This document shows, in pieces, positions 16,552 to 24,464 of a stretch of DNA of 48,898 bases. The translations under genes were made by a program, and so were the position numbers. Every line of letters begins with the position of its first letter. Position 1 is the stretch's first letter. The stretch comes from Acidobacteriota bacterium (lineage in GTDB: Bacteria > Acidobacteriota > Vicinamibacteria > Marinacidobacterales > Marinacidobacteraceae). A model generated the notes under the pieces. That model was not told where the DNA came from, made no database searches, and worked only from the letters and a program-made list of their open reading frames with translations. Where the stretch lies: positions 1 to 48,898 of the forward strand of contig JAJEIY010000044.1 in assembly GCA_022828085.1 (NCBI GenBank), read 5' to 3'.

Positions 16552-16924
16552 GCTGGTGGAGGCGGCGGGAATCGAACCCGCGTCCGAAAGCCTTCGACAA
16601 CGACGTCTACATGCATATCCGGGTTGTGGCGGGAATCCGCGCCCGGAGGCGCCCTTCCCTGTTTCGGCCCCGCGGCGCATCAACCCGGCGAATCGCGCCG
16701 TAGGACCTATCCCTGAGTCTCACCGGCGGCTCGGGAGGACCGCCGGCCAAGCCCGCCTGGTCGACGTCCTTTCCCGCCCGGCAGGCGTGGTCAGGAAGGA
16801 CGTGGCTTAAGCAGCCAGTGCCAGATCAGTGTTGGCGTTTGTGGTTTTTCCACCATTTACGGGAGATGGACCCCCGACATGCAGTCGTTGCTTCATGTAC
16901 CTTCGTCGAACCCAGTACGCCCCC
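16552..16924 (-). ncRNA. ssrA: Transfer-messenger RNA (tmRNA)
   Basis: A 373-nt one-piece tmRNA. The 5' end GGGGGCG at 16924 pairs with CGCCTCC before the encoded CCA at the 3' end (16552), a 7-bp acceptor stem with one G-U. The 3' part has a T-arm with GCGGG-TTCGATT-CCCGC. The 5' part has the typical GGGTTCGACGAA block. The tag reading frame ends at 16807 with DLALAA and TAA; with the resume codon placed at GGT 16854 the tag would read GGKTTNANTDLALAA. It rescues stalled ribosomes and tags the nascent chain for proteolysis. Its 3' end faces the accessory island, as expected for a classic integration site. Confidence 0.95.
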
Positions 16925-17156
16925 TCCTCGCGCGAGTCAGGCGGTAATTCCGAGGCCGAAAACCGGCCCCGGATCCCGGTGGGGACAGGTGCCCCGCACC
17001 CAGGACCGCGTCGCGAATCGGCTACGATTGTAGCAGCCTGTGAATGACGTCACGACCGGCGATCTACCCCGGCTGGAACGGTCCCTTGGTGGGGGGAACT
17101 TTCAGGATCGGCGTCGGCTGCGTGGGGTGGTGGGGGTGAGAAACGGGGGGTCATCA

Positions 17157-17690
17157 GGGCGGGTTTCGCGCTGCCGCGCGATGCCGGCCGGAGGCCGGCG
17201 CTCCGAGCGGGGGACGCCATCTCCGCTGGTGGGCTCCGCGCCGGGGCTGGAGCCACCTGTTTCTGGGTGGGGTTACGACGTGCGCGGCGCGGAGCGCCGC
17301 GCGTGCCGGTCTGGAGACCGGCGTTCCAAGCCGGCGGTGCCATCAGGGCGGGTTTCGTGCTACCGCGCGATGCTGGCCGGAGGCCGGCGCTCCGAGGCGG
17401 GGGCGCCAGCTCCGCTCCGGAGCATCACGCCGAGGCAGGAGCCACAAGTTCTGGGTGGCGTCGCGACGTGCGCGGCGCGGAGCGCCGCGGTGCCGGTCTG
17501 GAGACCGGCGTTCCAAGCCGGGGGTGCGAAGTGGGGGAGTAGCGATGCGCGCTCCGCTCGCCGGGGGCGGGCTGTGCCGGCTGAAGCCGGCGTTCCAAGC
17601 CGGCGGTGTGATGTGGGGGAGGAGCGGGGTGCGTTTCGCGCGCTGCGCGCGCGATGCCGGCCGGAGGCCCGCGCTCCGATCGTTGCCGCC
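17157..17690 (+). repeat. Tandem block of dispersed hairpin repeats
   Basis: A unit of about 188 bp occurs nearly twice (starts 17157 and 17345) and continues in degraded form to 17690. Each unit contains the hairpins GGCCGGAGGCCGGC and CCGGTCTGGAGACCGG, followed by CGTTCCAAGCCGGC. A third version near 17575 has the stem GCCGGCTGAAGCCGGC. The reading frame of the transglycosylase is accidentally open through this block. The protein translated from it is repetitive and not conserved-looking, so I treat it as non-coding up to the true start. Confidence 0.75.
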
Positions 17691-19886
17691 TTTGTCTTTC
17701 TGCTGGCGGTTCCGGTTGGGGTGGGTGGGGAGACGCCGGAGGAGTTCTCGGGGATTCCTTGGGAGTCGCTGGAGGAACTGCCGGATGGATTGGCGGCGGT
17801 ACGACGTGCGGCCACCATCCAGTCCCGGACCGACCGGCAGAAAGCGCTGGCGGCGATCGCCGATGACACCGCCGTTTCGGCCCGGAGCCGGGCCGCGGCC
17901 TCGTACCGGCTTGGCGCGGACGCGCTGCGGCGGGGTCGGTGGACGGAAGCGGAGGAGCGGCTCACCGCTCCGGTGCTGGCGGACAGCGAGTTGACGGCGG
18001 ACGCGCTGCACATCCTCGGGAGGAGCCTTCCCGGGGTCCGCCGCAGCGACGGGATCGTGCTGCTCCGCCGGGTGCTGGACGAGTTCCCGGACTACGGCGA
18101 CCGGGACCGCCTGCGGTTCGATCTGGGACGCCGGCTGGCGCGCGCGGGGTCGCGGGAAGAGGCGCTGACCCACCTGGATGCGGCCATCGCCGATGGTGGC
18201 TTCACGCTGCGCGGGGAGGCGCTGGCGGCGAAGGCCGCAGCGCTTGAGCGGTTGGGGCGGCGGGAGGAGGCGGCCCGTGCCCTCGAGGTCCTGTACTACG
18301 ACATGCCGACGCACGGGGAGTCGCTTCCCGCGGGCCGGCAGCTCTCGAAGCTCTACAAGCGGAGCGACGTCAGGACGCCTTCGGACGCCGAGAAGTACCC
18401 GCGGGCGATGCGGCGGGCGGCGGGTTTCGCTCGGGCCGGGAACCACCGGAAGGCCCACGAGAACTACCTGGAAGTCGCGCGGCGCTTCGCCTCGGCGGCG
18501 GACAGCGAGTTGGTGCGGCTGCGCATCGGGGTGGCGGAGCACCACCGGCGGCGGCTGAGCGCCTCGCTGCGGACGCTGGCGCGCATCAAGCGGCCGGATC
18601 TCCTGCCGGAGGCCCTCTACTACCGGGGCGAGTCGCTGCGGCGGCTCGAACGGCGGACCACCCAGCAGCGGGTTCTCGAGGAACTGCTGGCGCTGGAGCA
18701 GGAACACCCGTTCGGGGAACGGGCGCTTTACAGCATGGCCCGCGCGCAGCTCGCGAAGAACGACCGGGTGGCCGCGCTGCCGTTCCTCGCCCGGCTGGCC
18801 GAGGCGTATCCGACCGGCCAGCACGGACTCTTCGCCCGCTGGCACGTGCTCTGGGACCGGTACCGCAACGATGATCTCGACGGGACGGCCGCGGAGTTCG
18901 AGCGGGCGGCGCGCGAGAACCCCGGCGAGTTCATGGCCGGCCAGTTCCTCTACTTCGCCGGCCGGTCGCGGGAGCGGACGGGGGATCCGGAAGGCGCGGC
19001 GGGGCTCTACCGGGAGGTCTTCGTCGGCTACCAGAACTCGTTCTACGGGAGGATGGCCGCGGAACGCCTCGAGGCGATGGGCCGGGCGGAGGACCTCGCC
19101 AACCCGCTGAGCGAGCCCCATCGGCTCCTCGAGAAGTTCCGGGTCCGGCGCGCGGCGGAGGCGGCGCGGATCGAGGAGCTCTACGCCGCCGGGTACGGCG
19201 AGCGGGCCCGGGACGCGGCGCTGGCCGCGGCCCGGCGCGGACTGCCCGACGACCCGGCGTTCGAGGCGATGCGCGCCTGGCTGCTCGCCGACGACAACAA
19301 GGCGGTCCAGGCCATCCAGGCGCTCCGGCGCGCCGCGCCGTTCCACACCTCCGCCGCCGGGGAGGCCCTGCCCGACGCCTGGTGGCGCATCCTCTATCCG
19401 CTGAACTTCGAGGAGCGGATCCAGGAGCGCTCCGATCACTGGGAGCTCGACCCCTACTGGGTCGCGTCGCTCATCCGGCAGGAGTCGGTGTTCGTCCCCC
19501 GCACCCGCTCGCCGGTCGGGGCGCGCGGGCTGATGCAGGTCATGCCGGCGACCGGCCGGGCGCTCGCCCGGCTCGAAGGGGTCAGCTACCGCACCTCGCG
19601 GCTCTACGACCCGGGGGTGAGCATCCGCTTCGGCACGCGCTACCTCCGCCAGCTCCTGGACCGGTTCGCGGAGCGGCCGGAGCTGGCGCTCGCCGGCTAC
19701 AACGCCGGACCGCACCGGGTGCGGGACTGGACCGACATGAACATGGCGATCCCCGCCGAGGTGTTCATCGAGGAGATCCCGTTCACCGAGACGCGCAACT
19801 ACGTGAAGCTCATCATGCGGAACGAGAAGATCTACCGCCGGCTGTACCCCGAACTCGGCAAGACGAAAGAGACGGGCAGCCAGTGA
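17613..19886 (+). CDS. Slt-type soluble lytic murein transglycosylase with TPR-like superhelix
   Basis: About 757 residues from GTG 17613; the frame is open from 17040 but the extra part is repeat DNA. A signal-peptide-like hydrophobic stretch (IVAAFVFLLAVPVGVGG) begins near residue 25. Residues ~50-580 are helical TPR-like repeats, the doughnut domain typical of Slt enzymes. The C-terminal catalytic domain has the Glu in SLIRQESVF, then GARGLMQVMPATG and LAGYNAGPHRV. It cleaves peptidoglycan glycan strands in the periplasm to give anhydromuropeptides. Its stop overlaps the next start (GTGA), so it is first in a three-gene overlapping operon. The start is the least certain part. Confidence 0.88.
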   Translation: MGEERGAFRALRARCRPEARAPIVAAFVFLLAVPVGVGGETPEEFSGIPWESLEELPDGLAAVRRAATIQSRTDRQKALAAIADDTAVSARSRAAASYRLGADALRRGRWTEAEERLTAPVLADSELTADALHILGRSLPGVRRSDGIVLLRRVLDEFPDYGDRDRLRFDLGRRLARAGSREEALTHLDAAIADGGFTLRGEALAAKAAALERLGRREEAARALEVLYYDMPTHGESLPAGRQLSKLYKRSDVRTPSDAEKYPRAMRRAAGFARAGNHRKAHENYLEVARRFASAADSELVRLRIGVAEHHRRRLSASLRTLARIKRPDLLPEALYYRGESLRRLERRTTQQRVLEELLALEQEHPFGERALYSMARAQLAKNDRVAALPFLARLAEAYPTGQHGLFARWHVLWDRYRNDDLDGTAAEFERAARENPGEFMAGQFLYFAGRSRERTGDPEGAAGLYREVFVGYQNSFYGRMAAERLEAMGRAEDLANPLSEPHRLLEKFRVRRAAEAARIEELYAAGYGERARDAALAAARRGLPDDPAFEAMRAWLLADDNKAVQAIQALRRAAPFHTSAAGEALPDAWWRILYPLNFEERIQERSDHWELDPYWVASLIRQESVFVPRTRSPVGARGLMQVMPATGRALARLEGVSYRTSRLYDPGVSIRFGTRYLRQLLDRFAERPELALAGYNAGPHRVRDWTDMNMAIPAEVFIEEIPFTETRNYVKLIMRNEKIYRRLYPELGKTKETGSQ

Positions 19887-21058
19887 GCGAGACGCTGGCG
19901 GCGCGCCGCCGCGGCAGCCGGAAGGCCGCGCAGTTCACCGAGTCGGTGATCCGGGAGATGACCCGGCTCTCGATGCAGTACGGCGGCGTGAACCTCGCCC
20001 AGGGATTCCCGGACTTCCCGGCCCCCGCCGAGATCAAGGAAGCCGCCGTCGAGGCCATCCGCCGGGACATCAACCAGTACGCGATCACCTGGGGCGCCAA
20101 GTCGCTGCGCGACGCGCTCGCCGAGCGCTACCGGGCGCTCTACGGCATGGACGTGGACCCCGAGCGGAACTTCACGGTGGCCTGCGGCTCGACCGAGGCC
20201 ATGATCGCCACGATGCTGGCGGTGGTGGACCCGGGCGAGGAGGTCATCGTCTTCGAGCCGTTCTACGAGAACTACGGGCCGGACACCATCCTCTCCGGAG
20301 CGGTGCCCCGCTACGTCCGCCTCCACGAGCCGGACTGGACGTTCGACGAGGACGAGCTGCGGGCCGCTGTCAACGAACGCACCCGGGCGGTCATCGTGAA
20401 CAGCCCGCAGAACCCGAGCGGCAAGGTGTTCGGCGAGCGGGAACTGTCCCGGATCGCGGCGCTCTGCACCGAGCACGACCTGATCGCCTTCACCGACGAG
20501 ATCTACGAGTTCATCACCTACGACGGCGCCCGGCACATCCCGATCGCGACGCTGCCCGGGATGGCGGACCGGACGGTGACGATCAGCGGGTTGTCCAAGT
20601 CGTACTCGGTGACCGGCTGGCGGGTCGGCTGGACGGTGGCCAGCGAGGATCTGAGCGCCGCGATCCGCAAGGTGCACGACTTCCTGACGGTCGGCGCGGC
20701 GGCACCGCTCCAGGAGGCGGGGGCGGCGGCCCTGCGGCTGCCGGAGAGCTACTACGAGGAACTGCGGACGGGATACGAAGAGCGGCGCGACCTCATGGTG
20801 TCCGGTCTGACCGAGGTCGGCTTCCGCTGTTTCGAACCCGGCGGCGCCTACTACGTGATGACGGACATCTCGGACTTCGGTTTCCCGGACGACGTGGCCT
20901 TCGCCGAGCACCTCGTGAAGACGGTGGGGGTGGCCGCGGTGCCGGGGTCGAGCTTCTACGCCGATCCCGCGGCGGGCAGCCAGCGGCTCCGGTTCACCTT
21001 CTGCAAGAACCGGGAAACGCTCGTGGAGGCGGTCGAGCGGCTCCGGCGACTCCGTTGA
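19883..21058 (+). CDS. Class I/II PLP-dependent aminotransferase
   Basis: A 391-residue aminotransferase starting at GTG 19883, which overlaps the transglycosylase stop. The PLP-binding lysine is in SGLSKSYSVTGWRVGW (~residue 235). Other fold-type I motifs are VNLAQGFPDFPAP near the N-terminus, NSPQNPSGKVF (~174), FTDEIYEFITYDG (~204) and RLRFTFCKN near the C-terminus. The overall pattern is that of the kynurenine/methionine-aminotransferase-like or aspartate-aminotransferase-like group; the amino acid used cannot be determined from sequence. The following gene overlaps its stop (TTGA). A longer ORF reading back to 19382 is only the antisense-free continuation inside the transglycosylase. Confidence 0.92.
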   Translation: MSETLAARRRGSRKAAQFTESVIREMTRLSMQYGGVNLAQGFPDFPAPAEIKEAAVEAIRRDINQYAITWGAKSLRDALAERYRALYGMDVDPERNFTVACGSTEAMIATMLAVVDPGEEVIVFEPFYENYGPDTILSGAVPRYVRLHEPDWTFDEDELRAAVNERTRAVIVNSPQNPSGKVFGERELSRIAALCTEHDLIAFTDEIYEFITYDGARHIPIATLPGMADRTVTISGLSKSYSVTGWRVGWTVASEDLSAAIRKVHDFLTVGAAAPLQEAGAAALRLPESYYEELRTGYEERRDLMVSGLTEVGFRCFEPGGAYYVMTDISDFGFPDDVAFAEHLVKTVGVAAVPGSSFYADPAAGSQRLRFTFCKNRETLVEAVERLRRLR

Positions 21059-23085
21059 ACCGCCGGGTCGCCGCGGCGTTTGTCGCGGTGTCGGCCGCGG
21101 CGGCCCCCGCCGGGTGGGCGCAGCCGCCGGGTTCCGGCGAGCATGCGGAGGCGAGGCGCCTGCTGGACGCGGGGGATGGGGATGCGGCGCTGGAGAGCGC
21201 CTTCGCGGCGATTACCCGCTCCGACCACTTCGAGCCGACCGACTGGAGCCAGGAGGTCCCGGAGGGGCGGATCGTCCTCGACGAGTTCACCGGCGCCGCG
21301 AATGCCGCGTACCGGCTGCGGCGGGCGGCGTACCGGGTGACGCTGGGCGACGCGCTGGCCGCGACGGGCGACGCAGGCGGAGCGGCGCGGGAGTACCGGC
21401 GCGCCATCGCGCTGGATCCGAGGCCGGAGACCTGGCGCCGGCTGGCGGACCTTCCGGGAATCCCGCTGTCCGGGCGGGTCGATGCGCTCCTTCGGTCGTG
21501 GGCGCGGTCGGGAGGATCGGACGAGGAAGCGCTGGAGCTGTTGCGGGAGACCGGCGCCTTCCGGACCGAGAACGGGCTGGCGGCGGCGCTCGACCGGTTC
21601 CGCTTCCGGGCTCCCGAGACCTCGCGGCGGCGTCCGCCGGAGGGGACGACCCCCTACGAGGGGACCTTCCCGAGCCTGTCGCTGGCCGTGGAGGGCGGGG
21701 TCTGGTCGAGCGAACGCTCGTTCGGCGAGGGCCGGCCGCTCGTCCTTTACTTCCCTGCGGACGGCTGTCCCCGCTGCGGCGAGGTGCTGGACGAACTGCA
21801 GAGCGCGCTGCGGGGGCAGCCCGTGGACGTGATCGCGGCGGTGTCCGACGCCGACCTCGCCATCCTGACGCGGATCGCCGGGTTGACGGGCGCCGGGTTC
21901 TTCATGCCGGAGCCGCAGTCGGCCTCCACGCGGTCGCGGATTCGGGAGCGTCCCATCGGGCACGTCGTCCGCCGGGACACCGTTGGCTTCCGTCCCGATG
22001 CGAACACCGGCGGCACCCTCTGGCTGGCGGCGCGGGCGGGGCTCTCCGTCTGGCGACTCCCGCTGGGCGGCGGCTCGGTCCGCCGCGACCTGACCGCGCT
22101 GTTCCGGTTCCTCGACGACTCCCCCGTCGAGGGCAGCGGCGCGGCGCTGGTGGAGGTCCCGGACGACGCGGCGGGGATGATCGAGGTCCTCCGCCGGCTC
22201 GCCGCCGGCTCCGAGCCGGTGCGGGACATCGAGGACCGCCTGCTGAACGCGGTCCGCACGGGGTTGCGGGGAGCGAGCGACCCGGCGGCGCGCGGGGTGT
22301 CCCTGCTCCGCGCGGCTTCCGGGATCGAGGCCGGGGACGCGGCCCGGCTCGCGCTGCTGGCGCGGGTGGTCCCCCGCTTCGGGGAGCGCCTCCTGCAGGC
22401 GGCGCAGGCGCTGGACCCGGACGTGGTGCGCGCCGTCCCGAACGGGCGCCTGCGAGCCGCAGCCGTCGAGGAGTCCTTCGTCATCCAGCGCGACTACGAG
22501 GGAGCGGTCGGCGCGGCGCTCGTGCTGTCGGCCGTGGTCCGGCCAGGCGATCCGGGCGAGCTCGAGGTCCTCGAGATCGTTCCCGGACGCGCGCTCAGCG
22601 TGACCGCCCGCGAGGAGGGGCTGGTGTTCGCTCGCGAGCGGCCGGACGGGGAGGCCTGTCTCGCCTGGGGCCCCACCGGCGGCCCCTTCGAGGAGGACTG
22701 CACCGCCGACTCCCATGACGGAGCGATCGCCCTTTCCCGAAACCAGCTCGCCGGCGGCAACGACGCCGGCGAGCCCGGCTACCAGGTGCGCGTGGACGGC
22801 GGCCCGGAGCCCGCCGAGGTGACCGCGCTGACCGAAGGCCTAGCCGCATTCGCCGCCGGCGAACTGGAGGCGGCCGGCGCCGCGTTCACGCGAGCGTCCC
22901 AAGCCATCGGGCCCGGATCCCCCCTCGACATGGCCGCGGTCCGCTTCAACCTCGCGCTCGTGGCGGAGGCCCGGGGCGACCGCGAAGAAGCCCTCGCCGC
23001 CCTCCAGGCCATCGGCGACGCCACCTTCCCGGGCGTCCTGGAGGAGGCCATCCGCCGCCTCTACCGAGCCGGCGAGAACCGCTGA
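21055..23085 (+). CDS. Secreted TPR and thioredoxin-like protein
   Basis: A 676-residue protein starting at TTG 21055, overlapping the aminotransferase stop. It has an N-terminal signal peptide ending near AAPAGWAQ. Residues ~25-135 contain a TPR-like pair (VTLGDALAATGDAGGAAREY). A thioredoxin-like segment at ~205-260 contains the redox pair CPRC (LVLYFPADGCPRCGEVLDEL). The central part is Ala/Arg-rich helical without known motifs. Near the C-terminus another TPR-like unit appears (RFNLALVAEARGDREEALAA). It probably acts in the periplasm, perhaps in thiol redox or envelope protein handling, but the role is inference. It is last of the three-gene overlapping operon. Confidence 0.75.
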   Translation: MNRRVAAAFVAVSAAAAPAGWAQPPGSGEHAEARRLLDAGDGDAALESAFAAITRSDHFEPTDWSQEVPEGRIVLDEFTGAANAAYRLRRAAYRVTLGDALAATGDAGGAAREYRRAIALDPRPETWRRLADLPGIPLSGRVDALLRSWARSGGSDEEALELLRETGAFRTENGLAAALDRFRFRAPETSRRRPPEGTTPYEGTFPSLSLAVEGGVWSSERSFGEGRPLVLYFPADGCPRCGEVLDELQSALRGQPVDVIAAVSDADLAILTRIAGLTGAGFFMPEPQSASTRSRIRERPIGHVVRRDTVGFRPDANTGGTLWLAARAGLSVWRLPLGGGSVRRDLTALFRFLDDSPVEGSGAALVEVPDDAAGMIEVLRRLAAGSEPVRDIEDRLLNAVRTGLRGASDPAARGVSLLRAASGIEAGDAARLALLARVVPRFGERLLQAAQALDPDVVRAVPNGRLRAAAVEESFVIQRDYEGAVGAALVLSAVVRPGDPGELEVLEIVPGRALSVTAREEGLVFARERPDGEACLAWGPTGGPFEEDCTADSHDGAIALSRNQLAGGNDAGEPGYQVRVDGGPEPAEVTALTEGLAAFAAGELEAAGAAFTRASQAIGPGSPLDMAAVRFNLALVAEARGDREEALAALQAIGDATFPGVLEEAIRRLYRAGENR

Positions 23086-23097
23086 CACCAGAAACGG

Positions 23098-23183
23098 CTT
23101 GGAACGCGGGCTCCAGCCGGCACGCGGCCCTGATCGCAGAAACGGCTTGGAACGCCGGTCTCCGACCGGCACGCGGGCCGCAG
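23098..23183 (+). repeat. Two copies of the dispersed hairpin repeat
   Basis: Two adjacent copies of ACGGCTTGGAACGC followed by a hairpin and CACGCG. The first is degenerate (GGGCTCCAGCC). The second has the perfect stem CCGGTC-TCC-GACCGG. They sit just after the operon end and could affect transcript 3' ends. Confidence 0.7.
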
Positions 23184-23254
23184 GCGGGCGGCGGGACGGA
23201 CCTCATTCGCCGGGAGGGCTCGGCGGCGCGCCGCCTCCGAAGAGACAACCCGGT

Positions 23255-23551
23255 TCACGGGGTGTGTAGCCGGGACGCCTCCTCACGCTCGTCGAGATCC
23301 GCGTCCCACTCCCGAAAGAACACCTCACCCTCAACAATGTGGCCCTGGTCCAGGTCGTCCGCGCCCGCCGCGATCGCCCCCCGCGCGCGTTCGATCTCGG
23401 CCCGCAGCACCGCGCGACGGTGCTGAAACGGCCGCAGGGCAGCGCGGACGACTTCACTGATCGACTGGTATTCGCCGCTCCGAACGAGCGAGGCCAGGAA
23501 ATCGGCCTGTTCGGGGGTGACGGAAACACTGATGCTCGCTCGCTTCGCCAT
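23255..23551 (-). CDS. Orphan ParD/RHH-type antitoxin
   Basis: A 98-residue ribbon-helix-helix protein: ASISVSVTPEQADFLASLV, then SGEYQSISEVVRAALRPF, the standard ParD N-terminus that dimerises and binds its own operator. The C-terminal tail is acidic and would normally wrap a ParE toxin. No ParE-like ORF follows on the minus strand: downstream is repeat DNA. It is therefore an orphan antitoxin, either a remnant or an anti-addiction factor. Confidence 0.75.
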   Translation of the reverse strand: MAKRASISVSVTPEQADFLASLVRSGEYQSISEVVRAALRPFQHRRAVLRAEIERARGAIAAGADDLDQGHIVEGEVFFREWDADLDEREEASRLHTP

Positions 23552-23576
23552 AAAACCACTCTCCAGAGGCGCGTAC

Positions 23577-23610
23577 GGCTTCGAACGCCGGCTTCAGCCG
23601 GCACGCGCGC
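23577..23610 (+). repeat. Dispersed hairpin repeat, single copy
   Basis: GGCTTCGAACGCCGGCTTCAGCCGGCACGCG-type copy; the stem is GCCGGC-TTCA-GCCGGC, differing from the GGTC/GACC version by paired changes. It lies in the promoter region of the ParD-like gene. Confidence 0.7.
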
Positions 23611-23748
23611 GCCGAAGGCAAGCGTAACCGCCGCGCATGGGCCTGATGAGTCATACTGTTGTCGCCCCGGGCCGTGGGCGCTAGCTTGGATCCCAAGGCC
23701 CCTCTTCTGACCCGACACGAGAGAGACTTTCCAGGAGGTACTCCCGAC

Positions 23749-24060
23749 GTGAACGTATTCAAGACCGTGTGCATTGACCAGATTCCGAAGGTGATCGAGG
23801 CCGCGAAAGAGAACCTGTTCGTTCGGCAACAGCTGCAGCCTCTACTCGACGCCGGGTGGTCCGATTGGGAGACCCAGGCGCTCTGCACGATCCGAACACA
23901 ATCCCCGCGCGTCTCGGTAACGGCAAGGCCGAATCAGGATGGAAGTTTCACCGTCTATTCCAATCCAGGCGATGTGCGCTGCAAGGTCAAGTCGGTCGCC
24001 GAGGTCCTCGAGTTCGCCGACAAGCTGAAGCAGGCGGTCGAGGTAGCGGACCTGAACTAG
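23749..24060 (+). CDS. Small hypothetical protein
   Basis: 103 residues from GTG 23749, which has an AGGAGG site about 10 nt upstream; the longer ORF back to 23659 is not supported. The product starts with a helical segment (DQIPKVIEAAKENLFVRQQL), followed by DAGWSDWETQALCTIR, a beta region (RVSVTARPNQDGSFTVY) and a C-terminal helix (VAEVLEFADKLKQAVEV). I do not recognise a family. It looks like a small soluble cytoplasmic protein. Confidence 0.6.
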   Translation: MNVFKTVCIDQIPKVIEAAKENLFVRQQLQPLLDAGWSDWETQALCTIRTQSPRVSVTARPNQDGSFTVYSNPGDVRCKVKSVAEVLEFADKLKQAVEVADLN

Positions 24061-24140
24061 CAGTTTCCCCGGCTCGAACGCGCGAAGTCAGCGAATCGGC
24101 CCGCTCCGAATAGCGGCTGGCACGCGAGAGATCACATATG

Positions 24141-24173
24141 ATTGTTGACGGACAATGACTATGGCCATATAAT
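24141..24173 (+). promoter_or_regulatory. Promoter and likely operator of the RHH-PIN operon
   Basis: TTGACG (24145-24150), a 17-bp spacer and TATAAT (24168-24173) make a near-perfect sigma-70 promoter. The expected start of transcription, 6-8 bp after the -10 box, coincides with the ATG at 24180, so the mRNA would be leaderless. Two symmetric elements overlap it: ATTGT-TGACGG-ACAAT around the -35 box, and the palindrome TATGGCCATA (24160-24169) touching the -10 box. They are plausible sites for the RHH antitoxin to repress its own operon. Confidence 0.7.
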
Positions 24174-24179
24174 CGAAAT

Positions 24180-24464
24180 ATGGCAACAATGACGATCAAA
24201 ACCACGTACTCGCTCGACGTGGACACGGTGCGTGCTCTGGAAGATCTGGCGCGACGGTGGAGTGTTTCGAAGTCCGAGGCACTGCGCAGAGCGATCCGCA
24301 GTGAGCTCGAGCGGCAGCCCTCGAGGCGGGACACCAGAATGCGGGCCCTCAGAGAACTGCAGGACTCGGTGGCAAGCCGTGGCGTGGATTTGGCGGCTTG
24401 GGAAAGAGAAGCACGTGAAATGCGGCGCGCTTCGTTCCCGCGTCTTCCCGGTGACCCCGAGTGA
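24180..24464 (+). CDS. RHH (CopG/VapB-like) antitoxin
   Basis: A 94-residue ribbon-helix-helix protein: TIKTTYSLDVDTVRALEDLA followed by RWSVSKSEALRRAIRSELER, the strand-helix-helix DNA-binding unit. The Arg-rich C-terminal part would bind the toxin. The stop overlaps the GTG of the PIN-domain gene (GTGA), the classic antitoxin-toxin arrangement. The strong promoter with overlapping palindromes immediately upstream fits autoregulation. Confidence 0.85.
   Translation: MATMTIKTTYSLDVDTVRALEDLARRWSVSKSEALRRAIRSELERQPSRRDTRMRALRELQDSVASRGVDLAAWEREAREMRRASFPRLPGDPE

Noticed and set aside
16552..16640. A tRNA gene at this position
   Set aside because: The TTCGATT-type arm and CCA end belong to the tRNA-like domain of tmRNA: the 5' partner strand lies 370 nt away and a tag frame is between them.
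17343..19715. 790-codon minus-strand ORF
   Set aside because: Antisense to the Slt-type transglycosylase, with a low-complexity Arg/Pro/Gly translation.
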